Of a DNA stretch of 19,775 bases, positions 1-7,761 are shown piece after piece. The notes under the pieces were generated by a model. That model saw nothing but the letters and a program-made list of their open reading frames with translations. It had not been told where the DNA came from and ran no database searches. The stretch is taken from NCBI GenBank assembly GCA_018262455.1, contig JAGSPR010000153.1, forward strand, positions 1-19,775, written 5' to 3'. This DNA comes from Deltaproteobacteria bacterium (GTDB lineage: Bacteria; Myxococcota; Polyangia; Haliangiales; Haliangiaceae). Numbering within the stretch: the stretch's first letter is position 1; every line of letters starts with the position of its first letter. Made by a program: the position numbers and the translations under genes.

Positions 1-2271
1 GAGCTGGCCGGGCTCGCGAGTCACGGCACGAAGCCCGAGCGCCTGCTCGCGTTGCGGGGGCTCGGCCGCGTGGGTGGCAAGCGGTCGCTCGAGCTCCTCG
101 TCGGTGCGCTCGCCGATCCGGATCCCGACGTCACGGGCGCCGCGGCGGGCGCGATCGGGATCTCGACGTCGCTCGACGAGCCGGCCGCCGGAGACCCGGC
201 GATCACCCGCGCGCTGCTCGAGGCATGGCCGCGCGCCGGCCTCCATGGCGCCCTCGTGATCGAGGCGATCGGCCGGGCGGCCGATCTCAGCGCGCAGCCA
301 GCGCTCGTTCGAGGTCTCGCGGCAGAGCCGCGGATCGCGGCGGCATGTGGCCTCGCGCTCGGCCGGTATGGTCGCCGAAAGCTCGAGCTCACCGACGACG
401 CGCGCCTCGCGTTGATCACCGCGACGCGACATGTCGATCCCGGGGTTCGGTATGCCGCGGCGTATGCGCTGGCGCGCGAACAGCTGCCCTCGCGAGCCGA
501 TGCCAGGGAGGCGGAGCGGCTGCGCGGTGCGGGGACCCACCTGGCCAGGCTCGCGAGCGACCCCGACCCCGACGTGCGCGCCCAGGCCGTGGCCGCGCTC
601 GGACGCCGCAAGTTCGTGACGCCGGTGCGCAAGGAGCTCGCGCTCGCGCTCCGCGATCGTGACTGGCGGGTCGCGGTCGAGGCGGTCCGCGCGCTGACCG
701 GCGATGCAAGTGATGACGCCGGGCGCGACGCGGTGGCCGCGATCCTCGGGCCGCGATTCGCGCAGCTCGAGCAAGGCGATGCGACCGAGGCTCACGTGAT
801 CATGGAGGCGCTGCGGGGACTCGCGGCGCACACCGGCCGGGCTCCGATCGCGACCGCGATCGCGGCACTGGCCGCGCACGGGGCTTCGCTGCCACCCCTC
901 GCACGCGGCTGGATCGAGTGCCTGGCGAGCGTCGGGCTCGCGCGCGGCGCTGCGTCACCGGACTTCCCTGGTGTCGAGCACTGCGGGCATGGCGGGCTGC
1001 CGGATCACCTGAGGCTGCCGCTGCTCGGCGAGCTGGTGACTGCCCGCGTCGGCACGCTCGTCGCGCGGCAGGCTGTCGTGCGCACGCTGCTGTCCCACGC
1101 GGATCCACGGGTGCAGGCCGCTGGGCTCGGCACGCTCGCGGTGATGTGGAAGGAGGGCGACTCTGTCGATCATGAAGCCGCGATCTCGACGCTGTGGACC
1201 GCGCTCGCCTCGACCGATCCGATCATCGCCGGCAACGCGGTCGACGCGGCCACCGCGGTGTACGAGGAGCTCGGCACCGGCGATCACTCGAAGCTCGATG
1301 CCGCGGTCGTCGCGCGCGCCCTGGTCGAGCACGAGCCCGAGCTCGGAGCGGCGCTCTACGAGCTGATCGGCAAGCGCAAGATCGTCGCCGGCGCGGCAGC
1401 CTGTGGGGTCGGGCTCGTCGGCGGCCCCGTGCTCGCTGCGGCGGCCAGGAAGTGCCTCGAGGCGCTCGGCATCACGTCAGCGCCGGCCGCGGGCGCCGCG
1501 ACCACCGCCCCGCCCGTGGACATCACCGGCGCGATCGGGCGGACGCTGCGCTGGCACCTGTTCACCACGCACGGCGACATCGTGATCGCGTTGCGCCCCG
1601 ACATCGCACCGTGGGCGGTGGCGACGATCGTGGCGCTGACGCGCAAGGGGTTCTACGACGGCCTCGAGTTTCACCGGGTCGTCCCCGACTTCGTCGTGCA
1701 AGGGGGCGATCCGACCCAGTCGGGGTGGGGCGGACCCGGGTTCACCGTCCCCGCGGAGCCGTCGGCCGGACCGGGGTTCGTGGCGGGTGGCGTGGGGATC
1801 GCCGACTCGGGCCGGGACAGCGGGGGCTCGCAGTGGTTCGTGATGCACGGCCGTGCACCTCACCTCGACGGCCGCTATACGTGGATCGGAGCGGTGGAGA
1901 GTGGCCAGAAGTCCGCGGATGGATTGCTGATCGGGGACAAGGTGATCCGGGCGGTGATCGAGGTGCGACCGACGACGGATGGCGATGCCCCCACAAAGGG
2001 GGCCCCCTCGCCCAGGGTGGTTTCGGTCCTCAGGACGCGGACCGAAACCGATCGACTGGCTCGGGGCCCCGGCCCGCGGATTCGCGGGAACTGCGTCGGC
2101 CGGGACGGTGTCCCGGGTCCATGCGAAATAGACCGCCGGGAGAGGTCGTTCGTTCGACAGCCCTCATGCGTCACAAGCTCGCCCTCGGTCTCCTGCTCGC
2201 GACCATCCCGAGCTACGCGCTGGCCAAGATGGTCCGCAGCTTCGATTCGGAGCCGCCGACCTTCGCGCTGA
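1..2271 (+). CDS. HEAT-repeat protein with C-terminal cyclophilin-type peptidyl-prolyl isomerase domain (5' partial)
   Basis: The frame is open from base 1, so the true start lies upstream; the first candidate start inside the window is TTG at 52. Visible residues 1 to about 490 are Ala/Leu/Arg-rich helical repeats of HEAT type, with recurring 'DPDPDV' and 'DPRVQAAGL' turns. Residues about 518-660 form a cyclophilin domain with the family blocks FHRVVPDFVVQGGDP, GGSQWFVMHG and HLDGRYTWIG, so prolyl cis-trans isomerase activity is expected. HEAT repeats usually bind other proteins, so they may bring the isomerase to a client. No export signal can be judged because the N-terminus is missing. 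The domain should end near 1980, yet the frame runs about 95 Arg/Pro/Ser-rich residues further and overlaps the next gene by 106 bases. That tail lies over two hairpins and may result from a lost stop or a frameshift. Confidence 0.85.
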   Translation, partial: ELAGLASHGTKPERLLALRGLGRVGGKRSLELLVGALADPDPDVTGAAAGAIGISTSLDEPAAGDPAITRALLEAWPRAGLHGALVIEAIGRAADLSAQPALVRGLAAEPRIAAACGLALGRYGRRKLELTDDARLALITATRHVDPGVRYAAAYALAREQLPSRADAREAERLRGAGTHLARLASDPDPDVRAQAVAALGRRKFVTPVRKELALALRDRDWRVAVEAVRALTGDASDDAGRDAVAAILGPRFAQLEQGDATEAHVIMEALRGLAAHTGRAPIATAIAALAAHGASLPPLARGWIECLASVGLARGAASPDFPGVEHCGHGGLPDHLRLPLLGELVTARVGTLVARQAVVRTLLSHADPRVQAAGLGTLAVMWKEGDSVDHEAAISTLWTALASTDPIIAGNAVDAATAVYEELGTGDHSKLDAAVVARALVEHEPELGAALYELIGKRKIVAGAAACGVGLVGGPVLAAAARKCLEALGITSAPAAGAATTAPPVDITGAIGRTLRWHLFTTHGDIVIALRPDIAPWAVATIVALTRKGFYDGLEFHRVVPDFVVQGGDPTQSGWGGPGFTVPAEPSAGPGFVAGGVGIADSGRDSGGSQWFVMHGRAPHLDGRYTWIGAVESGQKSADGLLIGDKVIRAVIEVRPTTDGDAPTKGAPSPRVVSVLRTRTETDRLARGPGPRIRGNCVGRDGVPGPCEIDRRERSFVRQPSCVTSSPSVSCSRPSRATRWPRWSAASIRSRRPSR
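1987..2007 (+). other. G/C-tract hairpin with alternative pairing
   Basis: GCCCCC (1987-1992) pairs with GGGGGC (1998-2003) across a 5-base loop. The same G tract can also pair with the C tract at 2003-2007 (GGGGGCCCCC palindrome). It sits just after the expected end of the cyclophilin domain. Such tracts are also prone to indel errors. Confidence 0.5.
2019..2049 (+). terminator. Perfect 11-bp stem-loop, possible terminator or mRNA-end structure
   Basis: GGTTTCGGTCC (2019-2029) is perfectly complementary to GGACCGAAACC (2039-2049) with a 9-base loop. No T tract follows, so a classic intrinsic terminator is not supported; it could be a U-less terminator, an mRNA-stabilising hairpin or an operator. 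Its place between the cyclophilin domain and the signal peptide of the next gene suggests intergenic DNA, although the upstream frame reads through it. Confidence 0.35.
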
Positions 2272-4028
2272 ACGGTCGCCCGATCGGAGGGGCCCAGCCC
2301 GCGGCGGCCGCCGCCGCGCACCTCACCGGCGCGCGGATCGTGGCGATCGGGGAGGACGCGCTCGTGATCGATGCCGACAGCGGCAACTTGATCCGCACCG
2401 ACAAGGCCGGCAAGCCTGTCGCGCAGGTCGCGATCGGTCGCGAGGCTGGGCTGCTGGCGTTCGATGCGACGGCGAACCTCGCGTACGTTGCCGATCGGCA
2501 GGGCGACAAGGTCGTGGTCGTCGCCGTCTCGTCCGACAAGCTCCAGATCAAGCAGACGTTCAAGACGCCCGCCGAGCCGTTCGGGATCGCGCTGTCACCG
2601 GATCGCAAGACGCTCCTCGTCTCGACGATCGCCGATCGCACGCTGGTCGCGCTCGAGGTCACGACGGGTCACGAGCGCTGGCGCACAGCTCTCGGCCGCG
2701 AGCCGCGGGGCCTCTCGATCGCTCCCGATGGCTCGCGGGCACTGGTCGCCTATCTCGCGACCGGCACCGTCGATCAGATCGACCTGGTGGAGACCCACCG
2801 CGCCGACCACATCGCGATCTCGAGCGCGGCCGCTCCACGGCCGTGTCGCGGCAAGCGCAGGTGCAGCGAAGGTGGCAGCTTCGCGCGGGCCTCGTTTGCC
2901 GTCACGTTCCTCGGCGCAAACCAGGCCGTCGTGCCGTTCCAGCGCGAGGTCCCGGTTCAGGCCATGGACGGCCGCGAGAACACCGGCAGCTACGGCGGCG
3001 GGTTCGAGTCGCCGGTGACCCAGCAGGTCGCGTTCCTCGGGTTTGGCAAGGACACGCCGGAACAGGTCACCGCGACGATCTCGCAGCACCAACCTCGCGC
3101 GATCGTGTGGGATGGCGCGCACGATGCGCTCTACCTCGCAGGTCTCGGCAGCGACTCGGTGCTCCAGCTACGGAGCGCCTCGCAGGTCGGGATCGCCGAG
3201 GGCCTCACGGCGTCACTCACGACGGGCAAGGAGCGCTGTGGTCCGGACGGGCTCGCGGTCACCGCCAGCGGGAACCTGCTCGTCTGGTGCTCGTTCACGC
3301 GCAACGTCGAGCGACTCGAGCTCGTCGATGCGCAGGGCAAGCTCGCGACTGCCAGCAAGATCACCCCGGGACCGAGCCTCGTGGCGTCGCGGATGTCCGA
3401 GCCGCAGCACAAGGGAATGGTGCTGTTTCACTCGGCCGATCCAGCGGTCTCGCAGCGCGGCTCGATGGCATGTTCGACCTGTCATCCCGATAACCGCGCA
3501 GACGGGCTGTCCTGGCGGATCGACCAGCACGCTCTCCAGACCCCGGTCATCGCCGGCCGCATGGTCAACACGCACCCGTTCAAGTGGGATGGCACCGACA
3601 AGGACCTGCGGACGAGCCTGACCTCGACGATGAAGCGGCTCGGCGGCTTCGGCCTCGACAAGAACCAGACCGACGCGCTCGCGACGTACGTCGAAGGCCT
3701 GCCGACCGTGCGAACCCCATCGCGCGAGGCGATCGCGGTCGGCCGGGGCAAGCAGCTGTTCGACTCGGCCGAGCTCGGCTGCCGCACCTGTCACGATGGT
3801 CCGGCCTACACCGACCAGGCCCGCCACAAGCTCGCTGGCACGCTGCCCGAGAGTGACACCCCGAGCCTGCTCGGCCTGGCGGCGAGCGCTCCGTACTTCC
3901 ATGATGGCAGCGCGGTCACGCTCGAAGCCCTGTTGCGCGACCGCGGCGCGGTCCATGGCATGGCCGAAACCGCCAAGCTCTCGGATGCCCAGGTGGCAGA
4001 CCTCACGGCGTTCCTCGAGACGCTCTGA
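2166..4028 (+). CDS. Secreted beta-propeller protein with two c-type haem-binding motifs (MauG/CcpA-like C-terminus)
   Basis: The protein has 620 residues. The ATG at 2166 is chosen because it gives a clean signal peptide (MRHKLALGLLLATIPSYALA); an in-frame ATG at 2121 would add 15 residues before it. Residues about 50-420 carry repeated YVTN/WD-like blades, for example 'FGIALSPDRKTLLVS' and 'GLSIAPDGSRALVA'. Two CxxCH haem motifs follow, CSTCH at 436-440 and CRTCH at 539-543. The end block 'APYFHDGSAVTLEALL' is typical of the di-haem cytochrome c peroxidase/MauG group. A periplasmic or surface redox protein is likely; peroxidase activity is not proven, since the propeller is not part of classical CcpA. 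A Cys pair about residues 222-227 (CRGKRRC) may form a disulfide loop. The gene follows the HEAT-cyclophilin gene on the same strand and could be co-transcribed with it. Confidence 0.85.
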   Translation: MRHKLALGLLLATIPSYALAKMVRSFDSEPPTFALNGRPIGGAQPAAAAAAHLTGARIVAIGEDALVIDADSGNLIRTDKAGKPVAQVAIGREAGLLAFDATANLAYVADRQGDKVVVVAVSSDKLQIKQTFKTPAEPFGIALSPDRKTLLVSTIADRTLVALEVTTGHERWRTALGREPRGLSIAPDGSRALVAYLATGTVDQIDLVETHRADHIAISSAAAPRPCRGKRRCSEGGSFARASFAVTFLGANQAVVPFQREVPVQAMDGRENTGSYGGGFESPVTQQVAFLGFGKDTPEQVTATISQHQPRAIVWDGAHDALYLAGLGSDSVLQLRSASQVGIAEGLTASLTTGKERCGPDGLAVTASGNLLVWCSFTRNVERLELVDAQGKLATASKITPGPSLVASRMSEPQHKGMVLFHSADPAVSQRGSMACSTCHPDNRADGLSWRIDQHALQTPVIAGRMVNTHPFKWDGTDKDLRTSLTSTMKRLGGFGLDKNQTDALATYVEGLPTVRTPSREAIAVGRGKQLFDSAELGCRTCHDGPAYTDQARHKLAGTLPESDTPSLLGLAASAPYFHDGSAVTLEALLRDRGAVHGMAETAKLSDAQVADLTAFLETL

Positions 4029-4095
4029 TCCTGGTCGTCTGTGCAGGTGGCGTGTGGGTCGTCCACCGGGGTGGCCGGCTGGGTATCTATGGCGC

Positions 4096-4100
4096 GGAGG
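4096..4100 (+). promoter_or_regulatory. Ribosome binding site for the small secreted protein
   Basis: GGAGG lies four bases before the ATG at 4105. The spacing is short, but this is the only strong site and it supports that start, which also yields a signal peptide. Confidence 0.5.
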
Positions 4101-4104
4101 AACC

Positions 4105-4653
4105 ATGCGCCACATCCTGCTTGCCGCGCTCCTGGCGGGCACTGCCCTGATCACCCATGCACCCGTCGCCACGGCCTGTGACCACGATGATGAGGAAACC
4201 AGCGACGACGAGGACGACGGGGACCAGCTCGCCGAGGCCCAGCGCGAAGCGGCGCGTGCCGAGCGTGATGCCGCCCGCGAGATCGCGCGCGCGCAGGCGC
4301 AGGCCGGCCGGCGGGTAGCGCGGGAAGCCGCGCGCGCTCGCCGTGAAGCCGCGCGGGCACAACGCAAGGCCCGTCACGGCCGCTGGAACGTGGATGTCGA
4401 CGTGGGGGGCCCCGATGATGATGTGGAGCAGAAGGTCGAGCGGCTCCAGCAGAGGCTCGAGCAACTGAGGACCCGGCTCGAGCGCTTCCACGTGCCTGCC
4501 GCGCCGATGCCGCCGATCGCGCCGTTGCCGCCTCCTGCACCGCACCCGCGGCGTGCACCCTCGGGCACGATCCGGATCGATCTGTCCGATCTCGAGGTGC
4601 AGCTCCCGGACCTCGCCCTCGCCCTCGCCCTCGACTTCCTGAGCGACGACTGA
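4105..4653 (+). CDS. Small secreted acidic/coiled-coil protein of unknown function
   Basis: The protein has 182 residues and is not a family I recognise. It starts with a signal peptide (MRHILLAALLAGTALITHAP..., cleavage probably near 'ATA/CDH'). The first mature residues are strongly acidic (about 25-41, DHDDEETSDDEDDGD). A long Ala/Arg/Glu helix, probably coiled coil, covers about 42-91. A GRWNVDVDV segment follows, then a second helix (about 111-130, VERLQQRLEQLRTRLERF), a Pro-rich linker and a C-terminal segment of alternating hydrophobic and acidic residues ending LDFLSDD. A cysteine at the presumed mature N-terminus makes a lipoprotein possible, but no convincing lipobox precedes it. 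The acidic stretch could bind metal ions; that is speculation. It lies 76 bp after the cytochrome gene and converges with the permease gene. Confidence 0.7.
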   Translation: MRHILLAALLAGTALITHAPVATACDHDDEETSDDEDDGDQLAEAQREAARAERDAAREIARAQAQAGRRVAREAARARREAARAQRKARHGRWNVDVDVGGPDDDVEQKVERLQQRLEQLRTRLERFHVPAAPMPPIAPLPPPAPHPRRAPSGTIRIDLSDLEVQLPDLALALALDFLSDD

Positions 4654-4659
4654 CGTCAG
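4650..4659. other. 10-bp palindrome joining two convergent stop codons
   Basis: CTGACGTCAG is a perfect palindrome that contains the TGA of the plus-strand gene and the TGA (read as TCA) of the minus-strand gene. The genes are two bases apart. It may simply reflect stop-codon geometry. Confidence 0.5.
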
Positions 4660-5444
4660 CTCGAGGCGCTGGTGTAGCTGCGGATCGCCGCCCGCCAGAC
4701 GAGCCTGCTGATCACGAGCAAGGCCAGCGCGCCTCCGATCGACGCGAGCGCGGTGCTCGCGTCGAGCCGGCCGAGCAGCGCCATCGCAGGATACGTCGTC
4801 ATCACCGCCACCGGGATCACGAACGTGAACACGAACCGCCACGCGCCGCGGAACACCTGCACCGGCCATCGCGCCGTGTCGAAGATCGCCCCGAGCAGAT
4901 ACGTCAAGTTGTCGATCCGCACCACCCAGAACGAGGCGGCGGCGCACACGATCCACAGCGAGTACATCGCGACCACCCCGGAGAAGAACATCAGGATGCC
5001 AAGCGCGACGTCGCCGATCGCGGGCGGCTCGCCGCGCAGCACGAACGCGTAGCAGACGACCCCGATGCCGCCGATCAGATCGAAGATCTTCCACGGCTCG
5101 AACCGAGAGGCCGACACCATCGCCTGGGCGTCGACCGGCTTGAGCAGCACGTAGTCGAACGCACCGGTCCGGATCCTCTCGACGAGCTCGACGAGCGACG
5201 GGCTGACCACCCCCTCGAGTACCCCGCGCAGCGCCATGAAGTACGCCATCAAGATCAGCGCGGAGGGCTGATCCCAGCCGGCGACGGAAGCGCGGCCGTC
5301 ATAGAGCACGAGCAGCGGCAGCAGCGTGAGCGCCATCCACACCATGGCCATCCCACCCTCGATCAAGAAGTCGGCGCGATACGCCATCGCGGCCGCAGCG
5401 CTGATCCGGAGCTGGACCAAGGCGAGCCGGGCATAGCGGCTCAT
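4656..5444 (-). CDS. ABC-2 type transporter permease, COG3694-like
   Basis: A 262-residue membrane protein with about six hydrophobic segments (near 33-48, 62-80, 120-136, 146-172, 203-222 and 233-248). It belongs to the ABC-2 permease group usually found as a pair with a dedicated ATPase (COG4586/COG4587/COG3694 trio). It shares the N-terminal pattern 'AYRA(D/E)FLI' and an 'IRTGA' block with the next upstream permease, so the two are probably diverged paralogues that form a heterodimeric channel. The ATG at 5444 overlaps the stop of the upstream permease by four bases (ATGA), which implies translational coupling; GAGG lies about ten bases before it. The substrate cannot be read from the sequence. 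This is the last gene of the long minus-strand run. Confidence 0.85.
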   Translation of the reverse strand: MSRYARLALVQLRISAAAAMAYRADFLIEGGMAMVWMALTLLPLLVLYDGRASVAGWDQPSALILMAYFMALRGVLEGVVSPSLVELVERIRTGAFDYVLLKPVDAQAMVSASRFEPWKIFDLIGGIGVVCYAFVLRGEPPAIGDVALGILMFFSGVVAMYSLWIVCAAASFWVVRIDNLTYLLGAIFDTARWPVQVFRGAWRFVFTFVIPVAVMTTYPAMALLGRLDASTALASIGGALALLVISRLVWRAAIRSYTSASS

Positions 5445-6238
5445 CCGCCCACCGCCTCGAACCGTCGCACCCCGAGGCGCCACACCCACAACGCGAGGAC
5501 GAGCGACGAGATCGTCCATCCGAGCTGGCCCAGCATCACGATCGCCAGGTCGGCAGGCTCGAACGTGCGCGTCATCAGCTCCACCGGCACGGAGAGCATG
5601 AACCGGAACGGCGACCACTCGGCGATCTGCGCGATCCAGCCCGGCAAGAGCGGCAACGGCAGGAGATAACCGGAGAGCAGCGTGAACAGCCCGAAGTACA
5701 GGTTCAACAGCGCCATCGACTTCGTGATGAAGAACGCGAGCGCGCCGAACGCGAACAGGATGCTGAACGTGATCAGCCACGCCAGGATCAGCGAGGGCAC
5801 GATCAGCGCGAGCTGCAACGGCTCGGTGGTGAGCGAGCTCGCGCCAGAGCTCACGAGTAACCCGAGCGCGATCGGGATCGCGACGAGCCCGCGAAACGGA
5901 ATCGCGGCGACGTGGCTTGCGGCGAACGCGACGAACGGATGGAGCGGGCGCAGCAGCCGCATCGACATCGCGCCGGTACGGATCTCTTCGCTGATCTGCC
6001 ACGCCACCCACGATCCGGTGAGGTTGCGGACGATCAGCGTCGCCAGGTAGTACGCCACGAAGTCCGCCGACCGGTAGCCGCGAAATGGGGCCTCCTCCGC
6101 GACGCTCGTCCACAGCCCGAGCATCACGAGCGGTAACGTCGTGGTCAGGATCCAGATCAGGAACTCGGCGCGATAGGCGATCGTCTCGGCTACCCCGACC
6201 CGCAGCAGCGTCGGGATCGCCCGGACGGTCCGGTTCAC
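5441..6238 (-). CDS. ABC-2 type transporter permease, COG4587-like
   Basis: A 265-residue membrane protein with about six hydrophobic segments (near 26-44, 58-74, 104-130, 143-172, 176-198 and 233-255). Its cytoplasmic loop has the 'SEEIRTGAMSMRLLRPLHPF' block typical of this permease family. The GTG start at 6238 overlaps the ATPase stop by four bases (GTGA) and is supported by a strong ribosome site, GGGAGG at 6246-6251 on the minus strand with seven-base spacing. Together with the downstream permease and the upstream ATPase it makes a complete ABC exporter. The family is mostly uncharacterised and no substrate can be assigned. Confidence 0.87.
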   Translation of the reverse strand: MNRTVRAIPTLLRVGVAETIAYRAEFLIWILTTTLPLVMLGLWTSVAEEAPFRGYRSADFVAYYLATLIVRNLTGSWVAWQISEEIRTGAMSMRLLRPLHPFVAFAASHVAAIPFRGLVAIPIALGLLVSSGASSLTTEPLQLALIVPSLILAWLITFSILFAFGALAFFITKSMALLNLYFGLFTLLSGYLLPLPLLPGWIAQIAEWSPFRFMLSVPVELMTRTFEPADLAIVMLGQLGWTISSLVLALWVWRLGVRRFEAVGG

Positions 6239-7227
6239 GTGGCGGCCTCCCGAATGTCCTTCGCCCGGCCGAACATCACCCGAAGGATCTCCTCGAGCGG
6301 GGGATCTTCGATCGCAAGGTCGGCGACGTGCAGCGGCCCCAGCAAGTGACCCACCGCCGCGGGGATCTCCCGCTCTGGGACCCGCAGCGTGATCCGGAGC
6401 CCGTCGCGCTTCAGCAGCGTGCCTACCTTCGCGAGCGCATCGTCCGTGATGGTCTCGGTCAGCGTGAACGACACCCGCTTGTCTGGATCCATCGTCTTGA
6501 TCAGCCCGCGCAGATCGCCATCGTGGATCAGCTTGCCGCTGTCGATCACGATGATCCGCGGGCACAACGCGACCACGTCGTCCATGTAGTGCGACGTCAG
6601 GATCACGGTCGCCTCGTGCCGCTGGTTGTAGCTGCGCACGAAGTCACGGATCGCGAGCTGCATCGCGACATCCAGCCCGATCGTGGGCTCATCGAGAAAC
6701 AGCGTGCGTGGCCGGTGCAGCAGCGCGGCTGCCAGCTCGCACTTCATCCGCTCGCCGAGCGAGAGCTGCCGCGTGGGCTTGTCGAGCAGCGGCGCCAGAT
6801 CCAGCAGCTCCGTCAGCTCGTCGAGCGTGTCGCGAAACTGGGCCGCGGGCACATCGAAGATCGCGCGGTTCATCGCGTACGTCTCCGACGGCGGCAGATC
6901 CCAGATCAGCTGCGACTTCTGCCCCATCACCAGCGTGATCTTCTGCAAGAAGTCCGCGTGGCGGCGAAACGGCACATGCCCCTCCACCTCGGTCTCCCCG
7001 CTGGTCGGATGCAGCAGCCCCGCCAGCACCTTCAGCGTCGTCGTCTTGCCGGCGCCGTTGGGCCCCAGGAACCCGACGCGCTCCCCACGCTCGATCGTGA
7101 AGCTGACCCCATCCACCGCCTTCACGACCTCGTACTTCCGGTGCACCAGCGACCTCATCGTCGCCGCAAACCCGGGCGGGCGCTTGTGCACCCGGAAGTG
7201 CTTCGTGAGATCGACGGCGCGGAGCAC
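6235..7227 (-). CDS. ABC transporter ATP-binding protein, COG4586-like
   Basis: A 330-residue cytoplasmic ATPase with all ABC motifs: Walker A GPNGAGKT at 55-62, Q-loop Gln103, signature LSLGE at 156-160, Walker B LFLDEP at about 176-181 and the switch His213. The signature is LSLGE rather than LSGGQ, which is common in this subfamily. The insert before the Walker A strand (about residues 13-35) and the C-terminal extension of about 90 residues after the nucleotide-binding domain fit the COG4586 group. The start is GTG at 7227, six bases after the stop of the GbsR-like gene; no strong ribosome site is visible, so coupling is likely. It energises the two permeases that follow. Confidence 0.92.
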   Translation of the reverse strand: MLRAVDLTKHFRVHKRPPGFAATMRSLVHRKYEVVKAVDGVSFTIERGERVGFLGPNGAGKTTTLKVLAGLLHPTSGETEVEGHVPFRRHADFLQKITLVMGQKSQLIWDLPPSETYAMNRAIFDVPAAQFRDTLDELTELLDLAPLLDKPTRQLSLGERMKCELAAALLHRPRTLFLDEPTIGLDVAMQLAIRDFVRSYNQRHEATVILTSHYMDDVVALCPRIIVIDSGKLIHDGDLRGLIKTMDPDKRVSFTLTETITDDALAKVGTLLKRDGLRITLRVPEREIPAAVGHLLGPLHVADLAIEDPPLEEILRVMFGRAKDIREAAT

Positions 7228-7233
7228 GACGGC

Positions 7234-7761
7234 TCAGTCTTCGCCGCGCGCGGCCTTGGCCAGCTCGCCCATCGTCTTGATCGGGAGCGAGTCTATGGCT
7301 TCGCCTTGCAGCATGGACTCGAGGAGGTGAGCGCCGACCTGGGCGAGCTGGGCAAGGCCCTCGACGCGCTTGGCGATGAGGGCATCGCGTTCGGAGCTGG
7401 GGACGAGCTCGCTGCTGGCGGCGGCGAACGCCTCGTGGGCGGTGCGGATCCATTGCAGCTCGCGCTCGCGGAACACACGCGAGACCATCTTCCAGATCGA
7501 GGTCTCGGCTTCGTAGTGCTCGCGCCGCTCGCCGACGACCCAGGCCTTCTTGATGGCGCCCCATTCCTGCATCTCGGTGAGGAGCATCGAGACGGACCCG
7601 GTGGACAGTCCGAGCCGCTCGCCGAGCTCGGCGGCGTTGAGCGGATGGTCCTCCAGGTACAGCACCGCCCACATGCGGCCCATGTTGCGCTTGAAGCCCC
7701 AGGACTCGATGAGCGCGCCAACCGCATCGGCGACCTTGAGCACGGCGGGGTCGACGGTCAT
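7234..7761 (-). CDS. GbsR/MarR-type transcriptional regulator
   Basis: A 175-residue protein with a winged helix-turn-helix at about 28-85 (LNAAELGERLGLSTGSVSML as core, then a wing with VVGERREHY). The C-terminal half is helical and probably dimerises. The layout and the 'W-x-F-K-R-N-x-G-R' opening fit the GbsR branch (COG1510) of the MarR superfamily. In other bacteria such regulators repress osmoprotectant or transporter genes in response to a ligand. Here it sits directly before the ABC transporter and overlaps the Hsp70 stop by four bases (ATGA), so it likely controls its own operon or the exporter. The ligand is unknown. Confidence 0.85.
   Translation of the reverse strand: MTVDPAVLKVADAVGALIESWGFKRNMGRMWAVLYLEDHPLNAAELGERLGLSTGSVSMLLTEMQEWGAIKKAWVVGERREHYEAETSIWKMVSRVFRERELQWIRTAHEAFAAASSELVPSSERDALIAKRVEGLAQLAQVGAHLLESMLQGEAIDSLPIKTMGELAKAARGED

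Noticed and set aside
2121..2165. Upstream ATG that would lengthen the propeller-cytochrome protein by 15 residues.
   Set aside because: The extension (MRNRPPGEVV...) would place a non-hydrophobic stretch before a perfect signal peptide.
4651..4658. TGACGTCA, identical to the eukaryotic cAMP response element.
   Set aside because: That regulator does not exist in bacteria; the palindrome comes from two facing TGA stops.
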